This document shows positions 1 through 9,636 of a DNA stretch of 64,000 bases, in pieces; within the stretch, counting starts at the first letter, position 1; the number at the start of each line of letters is the position of its first letter. The position numbers and the translations under genes are program-made. The notes under the pieces are model-generated. The model did not search any database and had not been told where the DNA came from. It saw only the letters and a program-made list of their open reading frames with translations. This stretch comes from Pantoea agglomerans NBRC 102470. Its GTDB lineage: Bacteria; Pseudomonadota; Gammaproteobacteria; Enterobacterales; Enterobacteriaceae. The stretch spans positions 62,001 through 126,000 of the forward strand of contig NZ_BCZA01000011.1 of NCBI RefSeq assembly GCF_001598475.1, written 5' to 3'.

Positions 1-49
1 ATAAATCACGCTCCATATGATTTTAAGAAACCAATAAGGATATTAAAAA

Positions 50-292
50 ATGAGAGAAATTAACCAGACAGAGATTGCTGCAGTTAGCGGCGCGGGCCTG
101 ACTGAATTCCTGGGTGACGTCAATAACGCACTGACTGAAGTTTCGGGCTTATTCGACACCACCGTCGCATCAATTAAGGAAAGCAGTGATTTGGGCGAAA
201 CCCTGGGCCTTACCTACAAAGCGATTGGTCTGAACTTTGCCAAAAACTTTTTGAGCGCCTTTTCAGGTTTTCTGACTAAATTATCTGCCTGA
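50..292 (+). CDS. Small secreted peptide with microcin-type double-glycine leader
   Basis: The 80-residue product begins MREINQTEIAAVSGA. This matches the leaders of class II microcins (MRxL/I..E...VSGG/A), which ABC exporters with a C39 peptidase cut after the GG or GA pair. Cleavage after Ala15 would release a core of about 65 residues. The core has no cysteine and alternates small and hydrophobic residues, with a Phe/Leu-rich C-terminal helix (AKNFLSAFSGF). An AAGGA ribosome site lies 9 bases before the ATG, and a perfect terminator follows. I see no immunity, CvaA-like or CvaB-like gene in the window, but the gene sits at the left edge, so partners could lie upstream. Such proteins are often annotated as class IIb bacteriocin-like. 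The leader is seen directly; antibacterial activity is inference. Confidence 0.72.
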   Translation: MREINQTEIAAVSGAGLTEFLGDVNNALTEVSGLFDTTVASIKESSDLGETLGLTYKAIGLNFAKNFLSAFSGFLTKLSA

Positions 293-343
293 TTCAGAAT
301 CCGAATCACCGTATTGACGCTATAAAGTGAATGCGGCTTTCTG

Positions 344-379
344 AAGCATGCCTGAAATATTTCAGGCATGCTTTTTTAT
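344..379 (+). terminator. Rho-independent terminator of the microcin-like gene
   Basis: A perfect inverted repeat, AAGCATGCCTGAAA / TTTCAGGCATGCTT, is followed by a T run. It closes the peptide gene as a single-gene transcription unit. Confidence 0.85.
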
Positions 380-499
380 TTAGCGCAATATCATCAACCA
401 TTCACTTTCAGACGATTTTTACGCAACGTGCTGAATGATGCCAGATAACTGGCAAGCCGGTTATTATGACCTGAAGCAACCGCATCGCACCGTTACTGG

Positions 500-1258
500 C
501 TATATAGCCCCGACCAGCGGTGGGTAAATATCAAAGCGATGACTTTTGGTTACTACGGCAGCCTGCGTTACCACACCCGCCAGCGGCGGTGCATAGTCTG
601 GCCGTTTTACCACGATGCGTTTCTTCGCCAGGCGGCGGGCGGGTTCCAGTAATGCGTCAGCATCCTCATCCGGCCCAACCAGCGACTGAAATACCCGCAT
701 CTCCTTTTTCACCAGTGCACTTTTCTGGCGATGGGGATACATCGGATCGAGATAGACCACATCTGGCGGCGGCGTGATATCCCCCAGCGCCTGTGCGCTG
801 GCCGCGTGAATCAGCGTCAGGCGATCGCGCAGCCAGGGGCCAATTTCCGCATCCTGATACCCGCGCTGCAATCCATCTTCCAGCAGCGCAGCGACAACAG
901 GATGACGCTCCAGCATTCGCACCCGGCAGCCCAGCGCCGCCAGCACAAACGCATCACGTCCCAGCCCGGCGGTGGCATCGACCACATCCGGCAGATAACC
1001 CCCTTTGATGCCGACCGCTTTGGCAACGGCTTCGCCGCGTCCACCGCCGAAGCGACGGCGATGTGCCATTGCGCCGCTGACGAAATCAACAAAAATACCG
1101 CCCAGCTTTGGCTCATCACGCTTGCGCAGTTCAAGGTGCGTCGGAGTCTGCACCAGCGCCAGCAGTGCGTCTTCATCATGCTCCAGCTGCCAGCGCTGCG
1201 CTAAACGTGATAAGGCGCCGTCTCCGGCGCCTGATTCATCGATCAAACAGATTTTCAC
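500..1258 (-). CDS. rsmJ: 16S rRNA (guanine1516-N2)-methyltransferase RsmJ
   Basis: Methylates G1516 of 16S rRNA in the small subunit, using S-adenosylmethionine. The 252-residue protein matches E. coli RsmJ (250 residues) almost throughout. The SAM-binding motif I ([17 protein letters not shown]) is near residue 92, and the catalytic-type motif [18 protein letters not shown] is near residue 170. The start is GTG, as conserved MKICLIDES follows it directly. It lies 8 bases after prlC on the same strand, so the two are probably co-transcribed, as in E. coli. Confidence 0.96.
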   Translation of the reverse strand: MKICLIDESGAGDGALSRLAQRWQLEHDEDALLALVQTPTHLELRKRDEPKLGGIFVDFVSGAMAHRRRFGGGRGEAVAKAVGIKGGYLPDVVDATAGLGRDAFVLAALGCRVRMLERHPVVAALLEDGLQRGYQDAEIGPWLRDRLTLIHAASAQALGDITPPPDVVYLDPMYPHRQKSALVKKEMRVFQSLVGPDEDADALLEPARRLAKKRIVVKRPDYAPPLAGVVTQAAVVTKSHRFDIYPPLVGAI

Positions 1259-1266
1259 GAACCGAC

Positions 1267-3309
1267 TTATCCCTGAATGCCGTAATGTTCCAGCATCGCA
1301 TCAAGCTTCGGTTCACGGCCACGGAAGCGTTTGAACAGCTCCATCGGCTCTTCAGAACCGCCACGCGTCAGGATGTTATCCAGGAATGACTGGCCGGTTT
1401 CACGGTTGAAGATGCCCTCTTCCTCGAAGCGGGAGTAGGCATCCGCCGCCAGCACGTCTGCCCACAGATAGCTGTAGTAACCCGCCGCATAGCCACCCGC
1501 AAAGATGTGGCTGAAAGCGTGCGGGAAACGGCCCCATTCCGGACCCGGAACCACTGCCACGCGGCTTTTCACTTCGCGCAGGGTTTCCAGAATCTGTGCG
1601 CCTTTCTCCGGATTAAACTCGGTATGCAGGCGGAAATCGAACAGGCCGAACTCCAGCTGGCGCAGGATAAACAGCGCAGCCTGATAGTTCTTCGCCGCCA
1701 GCATTTTATCCAGCAGCTCTTTCGGCAGCGGTTCGCCGCTTTCAAAGTGGCCCGAGATAAAGGCCAGCGCATCCGGTTCCCAGCACCAGTTTTCCATGAA
1801 CTGGCTTGGCAGTTCGACCGCATCCCATGGCACACCGCTGATACCGGAGACGCCAGGCGCTTCAATGCGGGTCAGCATGTGGTGCAGGCCGTGACCAAAC
1901 TCATGGAACAGGGTGATCACTTCGTCATGGGTGAACAGCGCAGGTTTGCCTTTCACCGGACGGTTAAAGTTACAGGTCAGGTAGGCAACCGGCTTCTGCA
2001 GGCTGCCATCGGCTTTACGCATCTGACCGACGCAGTCATCCATCCAGGCACCGCCACGTTTATGTTCGCGGGCGTAGAGATCGAGATAGAAGCTGCCGCG
2101 CAGTTCGCCGGTTTCATCGAACAGATCGAAGAACTTCACGTCAGGATGGTAAACCTCAACGTCGTTACGCTGCTTTGCCGTAATGCCGTAAATGCGTTTC
2201 ACCACTTCAAACAGACCGGCGACCGCACGCTCTTCCGGGAAGTAAGGGCGCAGTTGCTCATCGCTGATGGTGTAGAGATGCTGCTTCTGCTTTTCACCGT
2301 AATAGGTGAGATCCCACGGATTAAGCTCGGTCACGCCGTGCTCTTTCCGGGCAAAGGCGCGCAGCTGCTCCAGCTCTTTTTCACCCTGCGGACGGGCGCG
2401 TTCCGCCAGGTCATTAAGGAAGTCGATTACCTGAGCCGGGCTTTGCGCCATTTTGGTCGCCAGCGATTTATCAGCGTAGGAGTCGAAGCCCAGCAGCTGT
2501 GCCAGCTCGTGACGCAGCGCCAGCTCTTCCGCCATGATGGGGCCGTTATCCCACTTACCGGCGTTCGGACCCTGATCGGAGGCGCGCGTCGCATAGGCGC
2601 GATACATCTCTTCACGCAGCGCAGCGTTGTCGCAGTAGGTCATGACCGGCAGATAGCTTGGGATATCCAGCGTCAGCAGCCAGCCTTCCTGCTCTTTGGC
2701 TTCAGCCTGTGCTTTAGCCGCCGCCATCGCGCTCTCCGGCATACCGGCCAGCTCGCTTTCATCGGTAATCAGCTTACTCCAGCCCATGGTGGCATCGAGC
2801 ACGTTGTTGCTGTAAGCCGAACCCAGCTCAGAGAGGCGCGCGGCGATTTCACCGTAGCGCTGCTGTTTATCTTTTGGCAGGCCAATACCGGAGAGTTCGA
2901 AATCACGCAGGGCATTATCCACCGCTTTCTTCTGCGCCAGATCCAGAGCAGCGTATTGCTCGCCCTCTTTCAGGTTGCGATACGCCTGATAGAGCCCTTC
3001 ATGCTGACCAACCCAGGTGCTGTATTCAGAGAGCAGCGGCAGCGTCTGCTCATAGGCTTCACGCAGCTCCGGGCTGTTTTTCACCGCATTAAGGTGGCTG
3101 ACCGGTGAGAAGATACGGCTCAGGCGATCGTCAGTTTCCGCCAGCGGCTGAACCAGATTATCCCAGGTATACGGGGCACCCTGCGCCACGACTTTTTCGA
3201 CTTCTGCGCGACAGTGGCTCAGCACTTCCGTCACGGCAGGCACCACATGTTCAGGTTTGATGGCAGAAAAAGGAGGGAGCGTAAAAGATGTCAGTAGCGG
3301 ATTGGTCAT
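1267..3309 (-). CDS. prlC: Oligopeptidase A (M3 zinc metallopeptidase)
   Basis: Cytoplasmic zinc endopeptidase that degrades short peptides, including signal peptides and products of ATP-dependent proteases. It has 680 residues, the same length as the E. coli protein. The zinc site HEFGH is near residue 469, within [13 protein letters not shown], and the third-ligand region ENWCWEPD follows about 30 residues later. It has no signal peptide. It is the first gene of a prlC-rsmJ unit and is divergent from rlmJ across 430 bases. Confidence 0.97.
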   Translation of the reverse strand: MTNPLLTSFTLPPFSAIKPEHVVPAVTEVLSHCRAEVEKVVAQGAPYTWDNLVQPLAETDDRLSRIFSPVSHLNAVKNSPELREAYEQTLPLLSEYSTWVGQHEGLYQAYRNLKEGEQYAALDLAQKKAVDNALRDFELSGIGLPKDKQQRYGEIAARLSELGSAYSNNVLDATMGWSKLITDESELAGMPESAMAAAKAQAEAKEQEGWLLTLDIPSYLPVMTYCDNAALREEMYRAYATRASDQGPNAGKWDNGPIMAEELALRHELAQLLGFDSYADKSLATKMAQSPAQVIDFLNDLAERARPQGEKELEQLRAFARKEHGVTELNPWDLTYYGEKQKQHLYTISDEQLRPYFPEERAVAGLFEVVKRIYGITAKQRNDVEVYHPDVKFFDLFDETGELRGSFYLDLYAREHKRGGAWMDDCVGQMRKADGSLQKPVAYLTCNFNRPVKGKPALFTHDEVITLFHEFGHGLHHMLTRIEAPGVSGISGVPWDAVELPSQFMENWCWEPDALAFISGHFESGEPLPKELLDKMLAAKNYQAALFILRQLEFGLFDFRLHTEFNPEKGAQILETLREVKSRVAVVPGPEWGRFPHAFSHIFAGGYAAGYYSYLWADVLAADAYSRFEEEGIFNRETGQSFLDNILTRGGSEEPMELFKRFRGREPKLDAMLEHYGIQG

Positions 3310-3739
3310 AGCGCAGTCCTTTATAGATGTATGGGGCGCAGCGGGTCGCGCAACGCAATCTAAGTAACATGCGGCTTAGTGTAGCGAAAATCAATGGCAG
3401 CCAGGATGAGGTGGGGAAGAAACGCGCGAATAGCAGCACGGAAGATGCACGCTTTTATCTCATGCACGTAATGCTGGCTGGCGCGTCGGGGAGGATTTGC
3501 GGTCGCTTTCCGTGACTGCGTGCCGGGAACCACACGCCCCGCCCTGAGCGGCTCGCGGTAATCCCGATTTGTTATCACGCTTCTGGCACATCAACAGGAC
3601 ATCCCTGATATAATCGCGGATTCTCATGCTTTTCCTGCGTCGGTTGCTGTGCGTCGTTCTGTGGGTAATACGTGAGGTAATAATTGGTATAAATTGATTT
3701 TCCATCAATTAAAACCTTATACATTCAACAGGATAAACA
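3310..3739. promoter_or_regulatory. Divergent prlC/rlmJ intergenic region
   Basis: 430 bases with no convincing gene. On the minus strand about 20 bases before prlC, CCCCATACAT resembles the -10 element of heat-shock (sigma-32) promoters, and prlC is a heat-shock gene in E. coli. The matching -35 is poor, so this is only a candidate. On the plus strand an AT-rich stretch (about 3675-3725) precedes rlmJ. Confidence 0.3.
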
Positions 3740-4582
3740 ATGCTGAGTTATCGCCATAGCTTCCATGCTGGCAATCACGCCGACGTGCTGAAGCACACCG
3801 TTCTGAGCCTGATCATCACGGCGCTGAAAGAGAAAGAGAAACCGTTTTTCTACCTGGATACCCATGCGGGCGCAGGTCGCTACCAGTTGAGCGGCGAGCA
3901 CGCCGAGCGTACCGGTGAATATCTGGAAGGCATCTCACGTATCTGGCAGCAGCCCGATGCGCCGGAATTGCTGCAACCCTATTTTGATGCGATTCGTGCG
4001 CTGAACCGTAGCGGCACGCTGCGCTACTATCCGGGTTCGCCACTGATTGCCCGCCATCTGCTGCGTGAAGATGACAAACTGCAACTCACTGAGCTGCACT
4101 CCAGCGACTATCCGCTGCTGCGTAACGAATTCAGCAAAGATGACCGCGCCCGCGTCGATCGTGCCGACGGTTATCAGCAGTTAAAATCGAAACTGCCACC
4201 GCCGTCGCGTCGCGGTCTGGTTCTGATCGATCCGCCGTATGAGATGAAAAGCGACTACCAGGCAGTGGTGAAAGGGATTCAGGAAGGCCATAAACGTTTT
4301 GGCACCGGCGTCTTTGCGTTGTGGTATCCGGTGGTTTTACGTCAGCAGATCAAACATATGCTGCGCGACCTGGAAGCGACCGGCATTCGCAATATTCTGC
4401 AGATCGAACTGGCGGCCCGTCCCGACAGCGATCAGCGCGGCATGACCGCCTCCGGCATGATCGTGATTAACCCGCCGTGGAAGCTGGCCCAGCAGATGAA
4501 TACCCTGCTGCCGTGGCTGCACCAGAAACTGGTTCCGGCGGGTACCGGCCACTACGCGGTTAACCAGATCGTACCCGAATAA
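3740..4582 (+). CDS. rlmJ: 23S rRNA (adenine2030-N6)-methyltransferase RlmJ
   Basis: Methylates A2030 of 23S rRNA. The 280-residue length equals that of E. coli RlmJ. The N-terminus MLSYRHSFHAGNHADVLKH is the family signature. THAGAGRY (near residue 40) belongs to the SAM site, and IDPPYE (near residue 164) is the catalytic (D/N)PPY motif of N6-adenine methyltransferases. Gene order rlmJ then gor is ancestral, but here two genes lie between them. Confidence 0.97.
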   Translation: MLSYRHSFHAGNHADVLKHTVLSLIITALKEKEKPFFYLDTHAGAGRYQLSGEHAERTGEYLEGISRIWQQPDAPELLQPYFDAIRALNRSGTLRYYPGSPLIARHLLREDDKLQLTELHSSDYPLLRNEFSKDDRARVDRADGYQQLKSKLPPPSRRGLVLIDPPYEMKSDYQAVVKGIQEGHKRFGTGVFALWYPVVLRQQIKHMLRDLEATGIRNILQIELAARPDSDQRGMTASGMIVINPPWKLAQQMNTLLPWLHQKLVPAGTGHYAVNQIVPE

Positions 4583-4588
4583 CTCTCT

Positions 4589-5461
4589 TTGTCTTCTACG
4601 CCGCTCACTATCGGTGCGGCGGCGTTGTACCAGGTCTTTACCATGTGGATCATACTGGCTGGCGCGCTAGCCGCGCTGCAACCGGCCCGACGGCTGGCAT
4701 TATTATTACTGGCGCTCACCACACTGCTGGGTTTTTATCAGGACGTGTTAGCGTGGCCGGTGCTGCTGCTGTTTACCGGCACCGCCGCTGTGGTGGCACT
4801 CCGTATTTATGACCGTGACCATCATCGACGACAAATAGTGACCGAAGCGCTGCTGGTGCTGATCGCCATCGGGTTGCTCCTCCATCTTTTTCCAGGCTTT
4901 AATAACCCCCTTCAGGCAGAGGATGTGCAGGCCGGACCGCGCAGCGTGCCTTTCAGCTTCGGGTTTAACTTCGATAAAGCGCTTATTCCTTTTGTACTGC
5001 TGGCCTGCCTGCCGACGCTGTTTCGCGCGCCTGCCACGCCACCACGCTATCGACTACCCGCCGCACTGGCGCTGATCGCCGCCATTCCGCTGCTGCTGTA
5101 CTGCGCGGTATTACTGGGCGGATTAGCGTTTGAGCGACATGCACCGGACTGGCTGGGGCCATTTATGCTCGCCAACCTGTTCTTTGTTTCGCTGGCGGAA
5201 GAGGCCCTGTTTCGTGGCTATCTGCAGCAGCGATTAAAGCAGGTAGTGGGCGGCATCCCGGCGCTGTTACTGAGCGCGCTGCTGTTTGGTCTGGTGCATC
5301 TGAGCGGCGGCCTGTTGCTGGTGATCTTCGCCACCCTGGCCGGGCTGTTATATGGGCTGGCGTGGCACTGGAGCGGCCGCTTATGGCTGGCGACCGCCCT
5401 GCATTTTGGCCTTAACCTGACCCATCTGCTGTTTTTCACTTATCCCGCACTGCATCATTAG
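4589..5461 (+). CDS. CPBP-family intramembrane metalloprotease
   Basis: Hydrophobic protein of up to 290 residues with about eight membrane segments. It carries the CPBP (Abi/CAAX protease) motifs: [10 protein letters not shown] (EExxxR) near residue 204 and FGLVHLSGG (the second-motif His) near residue 230. A C-terminal HFGLNLTH supplies the last histidine motif. The start is uncertain: TTG at 4589 lies 6 bases after rlmJ, and an in-frame ATG lies at 4643. Neither has a good ribosome site, so translational coupling to rlmJ is likely. Family members range from prenyl-protein processing to bacteriocin self-immunity; substrate unknown here. Its end overlaps the convergent RNase Z gene by 4 bases. 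Confidence 0.85.
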   Translation: MSSTPLTIGAAALYQVFTMWIILAGALAALQPARRLALLLLALTTLLGFYQDVLAWPVLLLFTGTAAVVALRIYDRDHHRRQIVTEALLVLIAIGLLLHLFPGFNNPLQAEDVQAGPRSVPFSFGFNFDKALIPFVLLACLPTLFRAPATPPRYRLPAALALIAAIPLLLYCAVLLGGLAFERHAPDWLGPFMLANLFFVSLAEEALFRGYLQQRLKQVVGGIPALLLSALLFGLVHLSGGLLLVIFATLAGLLYGLAWHWSGRLWLATALHFGLNLTHLLFFTYPALHH

Positions 5462-6369
5462 AGGTTAAAAACCGCCAGATCCCAGGCCAGCTCGGTGCAG
5501 GGAAAAATCGTCTGGCACTCCGCCAGCAGGCGGTTCATGTCTTTTGCCAGATAGCGTGAACTGAAATGGGTGGCGATCAGCCGTTTTGCTCCGGCGCGTT
5601 TTGCCACTTCGGCGGCCTGCAGTGTGGTGGAGTGCCCGCGCCCGTTGGCTTTTTCCACCATCGCGGCCTCCAGCGTGGTTTCATGCACCATCAGGTCAAC
5701 ATTGGCCGCCAGTTGCAGCGCGACCTCAGTAGGTGCCGTATCGCCAAAGATGGCCAGCGTTTTGCCGGGTGTTGCAGGGCCAAGATAGTCAGCACCGTTG
5801 ATTACCCGCCCATCTTCCAGCGTCACGCATTCACCCTGCTTCAGCTGCTGAAACCACGGGCCGCGTGGCACCCCTTCCGCTTTCAGCCGGGCGGCATCCA
5901 GCAGGCCGGGTTTGTCATGCTGTTCAATGCGATAGCCAAAACACTCCACCGGATGGCTCAGCGGCCAGGCGCTGATACGAAACTCACCGTCGTCCAGCGT
6001 CCAGCCCGCCTCAATCTCAACGATGGTCAGCGGGTAGTCGGTGTAGGAGCCGCTGATCGACAGCGCCGTCTCAACAAAGGTTTTTAATCCCCTGGGGCCA
6101 TAGACCGTCATCGGTGTGGTCAGCCCGGCCATTGACCGGCTGGTGAGTAATCCCGGCAGCCCGAAAATATGATCGCCATGCAGATGGGTGATAAAAATCT
6201 TATCCAGCTTGCCCGGTTTGAGGCTGGAGCGCATAAACTGTAATTGTGTGCCTTCCCCGCAGTCGAACAGCCAGGTTTCACCACTCAGCGCACGGGTAAA
6301 AGCAATAGACGTGACATTACGTTGCAGGCTGGGAGCACCGCCGCCGGTGCCGAGAAAAGTAAGGTGCAT
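5458..6369 (-). CDS. rbn: Ribonuclease Z / RNase BN
   Basis: Metallo-beta-lactamase-fold nuclease that matures tRNA 3' ends. The 303-residue protein matches E. coli ElaC/Rbn (about 305). The zinc motif HLHGDH is at residues 62-67, with FGDTAPT and HETTLE downstream and the last ligand in ATHFSSRY. In E. coli this gene lies near nuo; here it is between rlmJ and gor, so it has been relocated. Confidence 0.95.
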   Translation of the reverse strand: MHLTFLGTGGGAPSLQRNVTSIAFTRALSGETWLFDCGEGTQLQFMRSSLKPGKLDKIFITHLHGDHIFGLPGLLTSRSMAGLTTPMTVYGPRGLKTFVETALSISGSYTDYPLTIVEIEAGWTLDDGEFRISAWPLSHPVECFGYRIEQHDKPGLLDAARLKAEGVPRGPWFQQLKQGECVTLEDGRVINGADYLGPATPGKTLAIFGDTAPTEVALQLAANVDLMVHETTLEAAMVEKANGRGHSTTLQAAEVAKRAGAKRLIATHFSSRYLAKDMNRLLAECQTIFPCTELAWDLAVFNL

Positions 6370-6395
6370 GGTATGCTTCCCTGTAAGCGAGTGAA

Positions 6396-6460
6396 AAAAC
6401 AGAACCCTATTACAATCATAGGCGCAAACTTTGCGTCATTTCGACCCGCAGCGTTACACT
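6396..6460 (+). promoter_or_regulatory. gor promoter with partial OxyR-type site
   Basis: TTGCGT (6431-6436) and TACACT (6455-6460), 18 bases apart, form a plausible sigma-70 promoter. Directly upstream, CTAT-N7-ATAG-N7-CTTT (6407-6432) fits three of the four tetrads of the OxyR motif ATAG-N7-CTAT-N7-ATAG-N7-CTAT and touches the -35 box, as expected for OxyR activation. gor belongs to the OxyR regulon in E. coli. Confidence 0.55.
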
Positions 6461-6497
6461 CAACCCCAATTTTTTATGCAACCGGATGGATACTTCA

Positions 6498-7850
6498 ATG
6501 ACCCGACATTTCGACTATCTCGCCATTGGCGGCGGCAGTGGCGGCATCGCCTCAATTAACCGTGCGGCTATGTATGGCCAGAAATGTGCCCTGATTGAAG
6601 CGAAAGAGCTGGGCGGCACCTGCGTGAACGTGGGCTGCGTGCCGAAGAAAATCATGTGGCATGCCGCGCAAATCGCCGAAGCGATCCATCTCTACGGACC
6701 GGATTATGGCTTCGACACCACCGTGAATCGCTTCGACTGGGCCACACTGGTGAAAAACCGCAGCGCCTACATCGATCGCATCCACAACTCCTATGACAAC
6801 GTGCTGGGTAAAAACAAAGTTGAAGTGATCAAAGGCTTTGCCCGCTTTGTCGATGCGCACAGTGTTGAAGTCAACGGCGAGATTATCACGGCTAACCATA
6901 TTCTGATCGCCACCGGCGGTCGTCCGGTCCACCCTTCTATCCCGGGTGCAGAGTACGGCATTGATTCCGACGGTTTCTTTGAGCTGGACGCGCTGCCAAA
7001 ACGCACTGCGGTCATCGGCGCAGGCTACATTGCGGTTGAGCTGGCTGGCGTGGTTAACGCGCTGGGATCGGAAACGCATCTGTTCGTCCGTAAACACGCG
7101 CCGCTGCGCAGCTTCGATCCGCTGCTCACCGAAACGCTGGTCGAAGTGATGAACAGCGAAGGCCCGGCGCTGCACACCGAATCTATTCCAAAAGCTGTGA
7201 TTAAAAACGGCGATGGTAGCCTGACGCTGCAGCTGGAAAACGGCAGCGAATATACCGTGGATTGCCTGGTCTGGGCGATTGGCCGTGAGCCCGCCAACGA
7301 TGCCCTGAATATTGACGCCGCTGGCGTCGCGCTGGACGACAAAGGCTATATCAAAGTCGATAAATTCCAGAACACCAATGTGTCAGGCATCTACGCCGTG
7401 GGCGACAACACCGGTGCGGTTGAGCTGACGCCGGTTGCGGTCGCGGCGGGCCGTCGTCTCTCTGAGCGTCTGTTTAACAACAAACCGGACGAGCATCTGG
7501 ATTACAGCAATATTCCGACGGTGGTGTTCAGTCATCCGCCGATTGGTACCGTGGGACTGACCGAGCCGCAGGCACGGGAACAGTATGGCGACGACCAGGT
7601 GAAGGTTTATAAATCGTCATTTACCGCCATGTACACTGCGGTAACCCAGCATCGTCAGCCGTGTCGCATGAAGCTGGTCTGTGTGGGTGCAGATGAGAAG
7701 ATTGTCGGCATTCACGGTATCGGATTCGGCATGGATGAGATGCTGCAGGGCTTCGCTGTGGCGCTGAAAATGGGTGCCACTAAAAAGGACTTCGATAACA
7801 CCGTGGCGATCCATCCGACCGCCTCCGAAGAGTTCGTGACGATGCGTTAA
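6498..7850 (+). CDS. gor: Glutathione-disulfide reductase
   Basis: NADPH-dependent flavoenzyme that reduces GSSG to GSH in the cytoplasm. From the ATG at 6498 it has 450 residues, the same as E. coli Gor. It has the FAD motif GGGSGG (residues 11-16), the redox-active disulfide Cys42/Cys47 in [13 protein letters not shown], the NADPH motif [11 protein letters not shown], and the C-terminal HPTASEE holding the catalytic His-Glu pair. An ATG four codons earlier (6486) is open, but conserved MTRHFDY argues for 6498. A hairpin terminator follows. Confidence 0.97.
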   Translation: MTRHFDYLAIGGGSGGIASINRAAMYGQKCALIEAKELGGTCVNVGCVPKKIMWHAAQIAEAIHLYGPDYGFDTTVNRFDWATLVKNRSAYIDRIHNSYDNVLGKNKVEVIKGFARFVDAHSVEVNGEIITANHILIATGGRPVHPSIPGAEYGIDSDGFFELDALPKRTAVIGAGYIAVELAGVVNALGSETHLFVRKHAPLRSFDPLLTETLVEVMNSEGPALHTESIPKAVIKNGDGSLTLQLENGSEYTVDCLVWAIGREPANDALNIDAAGVALDDKGYIKVDKFQNTNVSGIYAVGDNTGAVELTPVAVAAGRRLSERLFNNKPDEHLDYSNIPTVVFSHPPIGTVGLTEPQAREQYGDDQVKVYKSSFTAMYTAVTQHRQPCRMKLVCVGADEKIVGIHGIGFGMDEMLQGFAVALKMGATKKDFDNTVAIHPTASEEFVTMR

Positions 7851-7874
7851 TTCCCCGAACAAAATACTATTGGG

Positions 7875-7902
7875 AAAAACTGGTCATCAGGGCCAGTTTT
7901 TT
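7875..7902 (+). terminator. gor terminator
   Basis: AAAAACTGG / CCAGTTTTTT with a 9-base loop, 25 bases after the gor stop; the T run is part of the right arm. Confidence 0.8.
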
Positions 7903-8134
7903 CCTGCAACTTCGCTCAACGAAAATTAATGCGCCCGCTGACGCGAAATGTAAAACCTGCGTTTCTCTTCATATTATCAACACCCAGCAAGAGCCAGGCT
8001 GATTAACAGCGAAAAAACCGAACCGACAGTAATTAAATCCATTTATATATGAAATTATTTAATGACTACCGATTATATTCACAGGCCCGGCGTCCATTTC
8101 CACAGGATTATCGTTAGTGAATTTATCGCTGTGC

Positions 8135-8527
8135 TTAATGAATGCCTGAAGTGATACGACTGCTAAATAACCTCTCCACGCTGTCGCTTTTGAGGAGATA
8201 GCCTTTCTTCGAAACTCTCAGGATCACATCATCACTTAAACCCAGAAAAAAGAACTTCGACTTTAAATTAGACATAACCTGCCAGACCCGCTGCGTAGAA
8301 GAACTCAGTCCATGTTTATCCCAGACGTTCTCCATAAGTTCCGAATCCGTGACAACATCAATAGTGGCATTTTCAAAAAGATACTCTAATACGTGCGACA
8401 TGGTTTTTCTCAGGATGATATCTTCACCATGTCCATTCAAACAAATCAGCCGCTTTGTCTTGTGTAAATAAACCACATTCCCTTCAATAAGATAGCCAAT
8501 AAAATTTACTTCATTACCCGTTAGCAT
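8135..8527 (-). CDS. Small winged-helix (OmpR/ToxR C-terminal type) regulator
   Basis: A protein of 130 residues that resembles a trans_reg_C winged-helix domain and little else: a four-strand-like start (GYLIEGNVVYLHKTKRLICL), a helical region, the recognition-helix segment SSTQRVWQVMSNLKSK, and the hairpin wing VILRVSKKGYLLKSD. It has no receiver domain and no membrane segment, unlike OmpR or CadC. The start at 8527 is chosen because GGAG lies 6 bases upstream. An ATG ten codons earlier is also open. Base composition is AT-rich relative to gor, and it stands alone in a gene-poor region, so it may have been acquired. Target unknown. Confidence 0.7.
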   Translation of the reverse strand: MLTGNEVNFIGYLIEGNVVYLHKTKRLICLNGHGEDIILRKTMSHVLEYLFENATIDVVTDSELMENVWDKHGLSSSTQRVWQVMSNLKSKFFFLGLSDDVILRVSKKGYLLKSDSVERLFSSRITSGIH

Positions 8528-9636
8528 GTTGTTCTCCAGAACAATGATGAAAAACAAGATAATAACTTTTATCCCGGAATTTAAAAAATCACTTCATTAT
8601 TTTTACATCACTTTTAATAAGCACTGGCCGCTCCTTTCTATTGTTCCTTGTCTTTTATAACGATGCCTGAATGATGGTCATGCATATAACCCTTTGCTGT
8701 GTGTTAAAATCCAGACTATCCACCTCGCCACATCGTTAAGAAAAATAATAATAAAATAAGCATATTTTGACGGAGAAGCAGGCTGACCTTAAAGCGCATC
8801 TGACAGAATGCAATAGGTTGTTGTTGCTTATCATCACCGGAATGAAAATCTCAAACATTTCTTAGATAAATCAGAAACCACCGATAAACTGACCAGGATG
8901 GATTGCTGTCTGATTTTCCTCCTCTTATGCGTGGCCGTTATGAAATCATCTAACGTTAACGAAGACAATAAAGTGGGATTTTTATTTTAGTTCAAAACTT
9001 ACGGGTTTTATCACGACCATCTGTAGCAGAATCGGCCAAAACAAAGCTTAAAAGAAGAATCACTTTGGATTGAAAGACGATTGCGTCATCCGAAAACGTC
9101 CGCTTCAACGCTTTCATTAGTTTTTTTATAATCCATAAGATCTGATATTTCTGGCCAATTTTTGATCTGTATCAACTGGCAATATATCGGTAGAAAAAGC
9201 GAAGTAATTGCGGAAAAACAGAAGCAAAAGATATGAGATCGGAATGTTCTTTACCCGGGAATCAATCAGATCCGTATGTTTATTAAGATAATTATTAAAG
9301 AGTCCTTATTAAGCTATTTCGTATCGTACTAACGGCAGGGAATTGTCATCTTATTGTATACAGAGTCAGAAATAAGCGTGAGTGCCCCTTAGCTCCGTAT
9401 ACCCTCGTTAACGTGATAAATAAGAATGAGTTATTAATGCGCCCTGATCTGTCATTATAGTCCACTGATATCAATATTGAGGGGCTGGGTCTGGCTCTGG
9501 ATTGGGAGATTTAAGATGGCAGAGGGCGCAGCATTAACCGGGACCGGGACAAAGGGTCACCTTCGATCTGGTGACCTTGCGCCAGGCAGGGTGAGAACGG
9601 ATCCCCCGGTGCAGTCGTGCACCGCGCCAGTGCAAC
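8528..9636. other. AT-rich region without convincing genes
   Basis: About 1.1 kb. Reading both strands I find no credible protein gene. A 30-codon open frame at 8898-8990 (plus) would encode a hydrophobic start (MDCCLIFLLLCVAV), but it lacks a spaced ribosome site. Two perfect hairpins lie at the right end: GGTCACC/GGTGACC (9555-9576) and GGTGCA/TGCACC (9608-9623). They may help end transcription of the esterase gene, though neither has a T run. The composition suggests decayed or foreign DNA. Confidence 0.5.

Noticed and set aside
1507..3108. A 533-codon open frame on the plus strand antisense to prlC
   Set aside because: It is a high-GC shadow of a fully conserved prlC; its composition (many Arg/Gln/His) matches no protein family.
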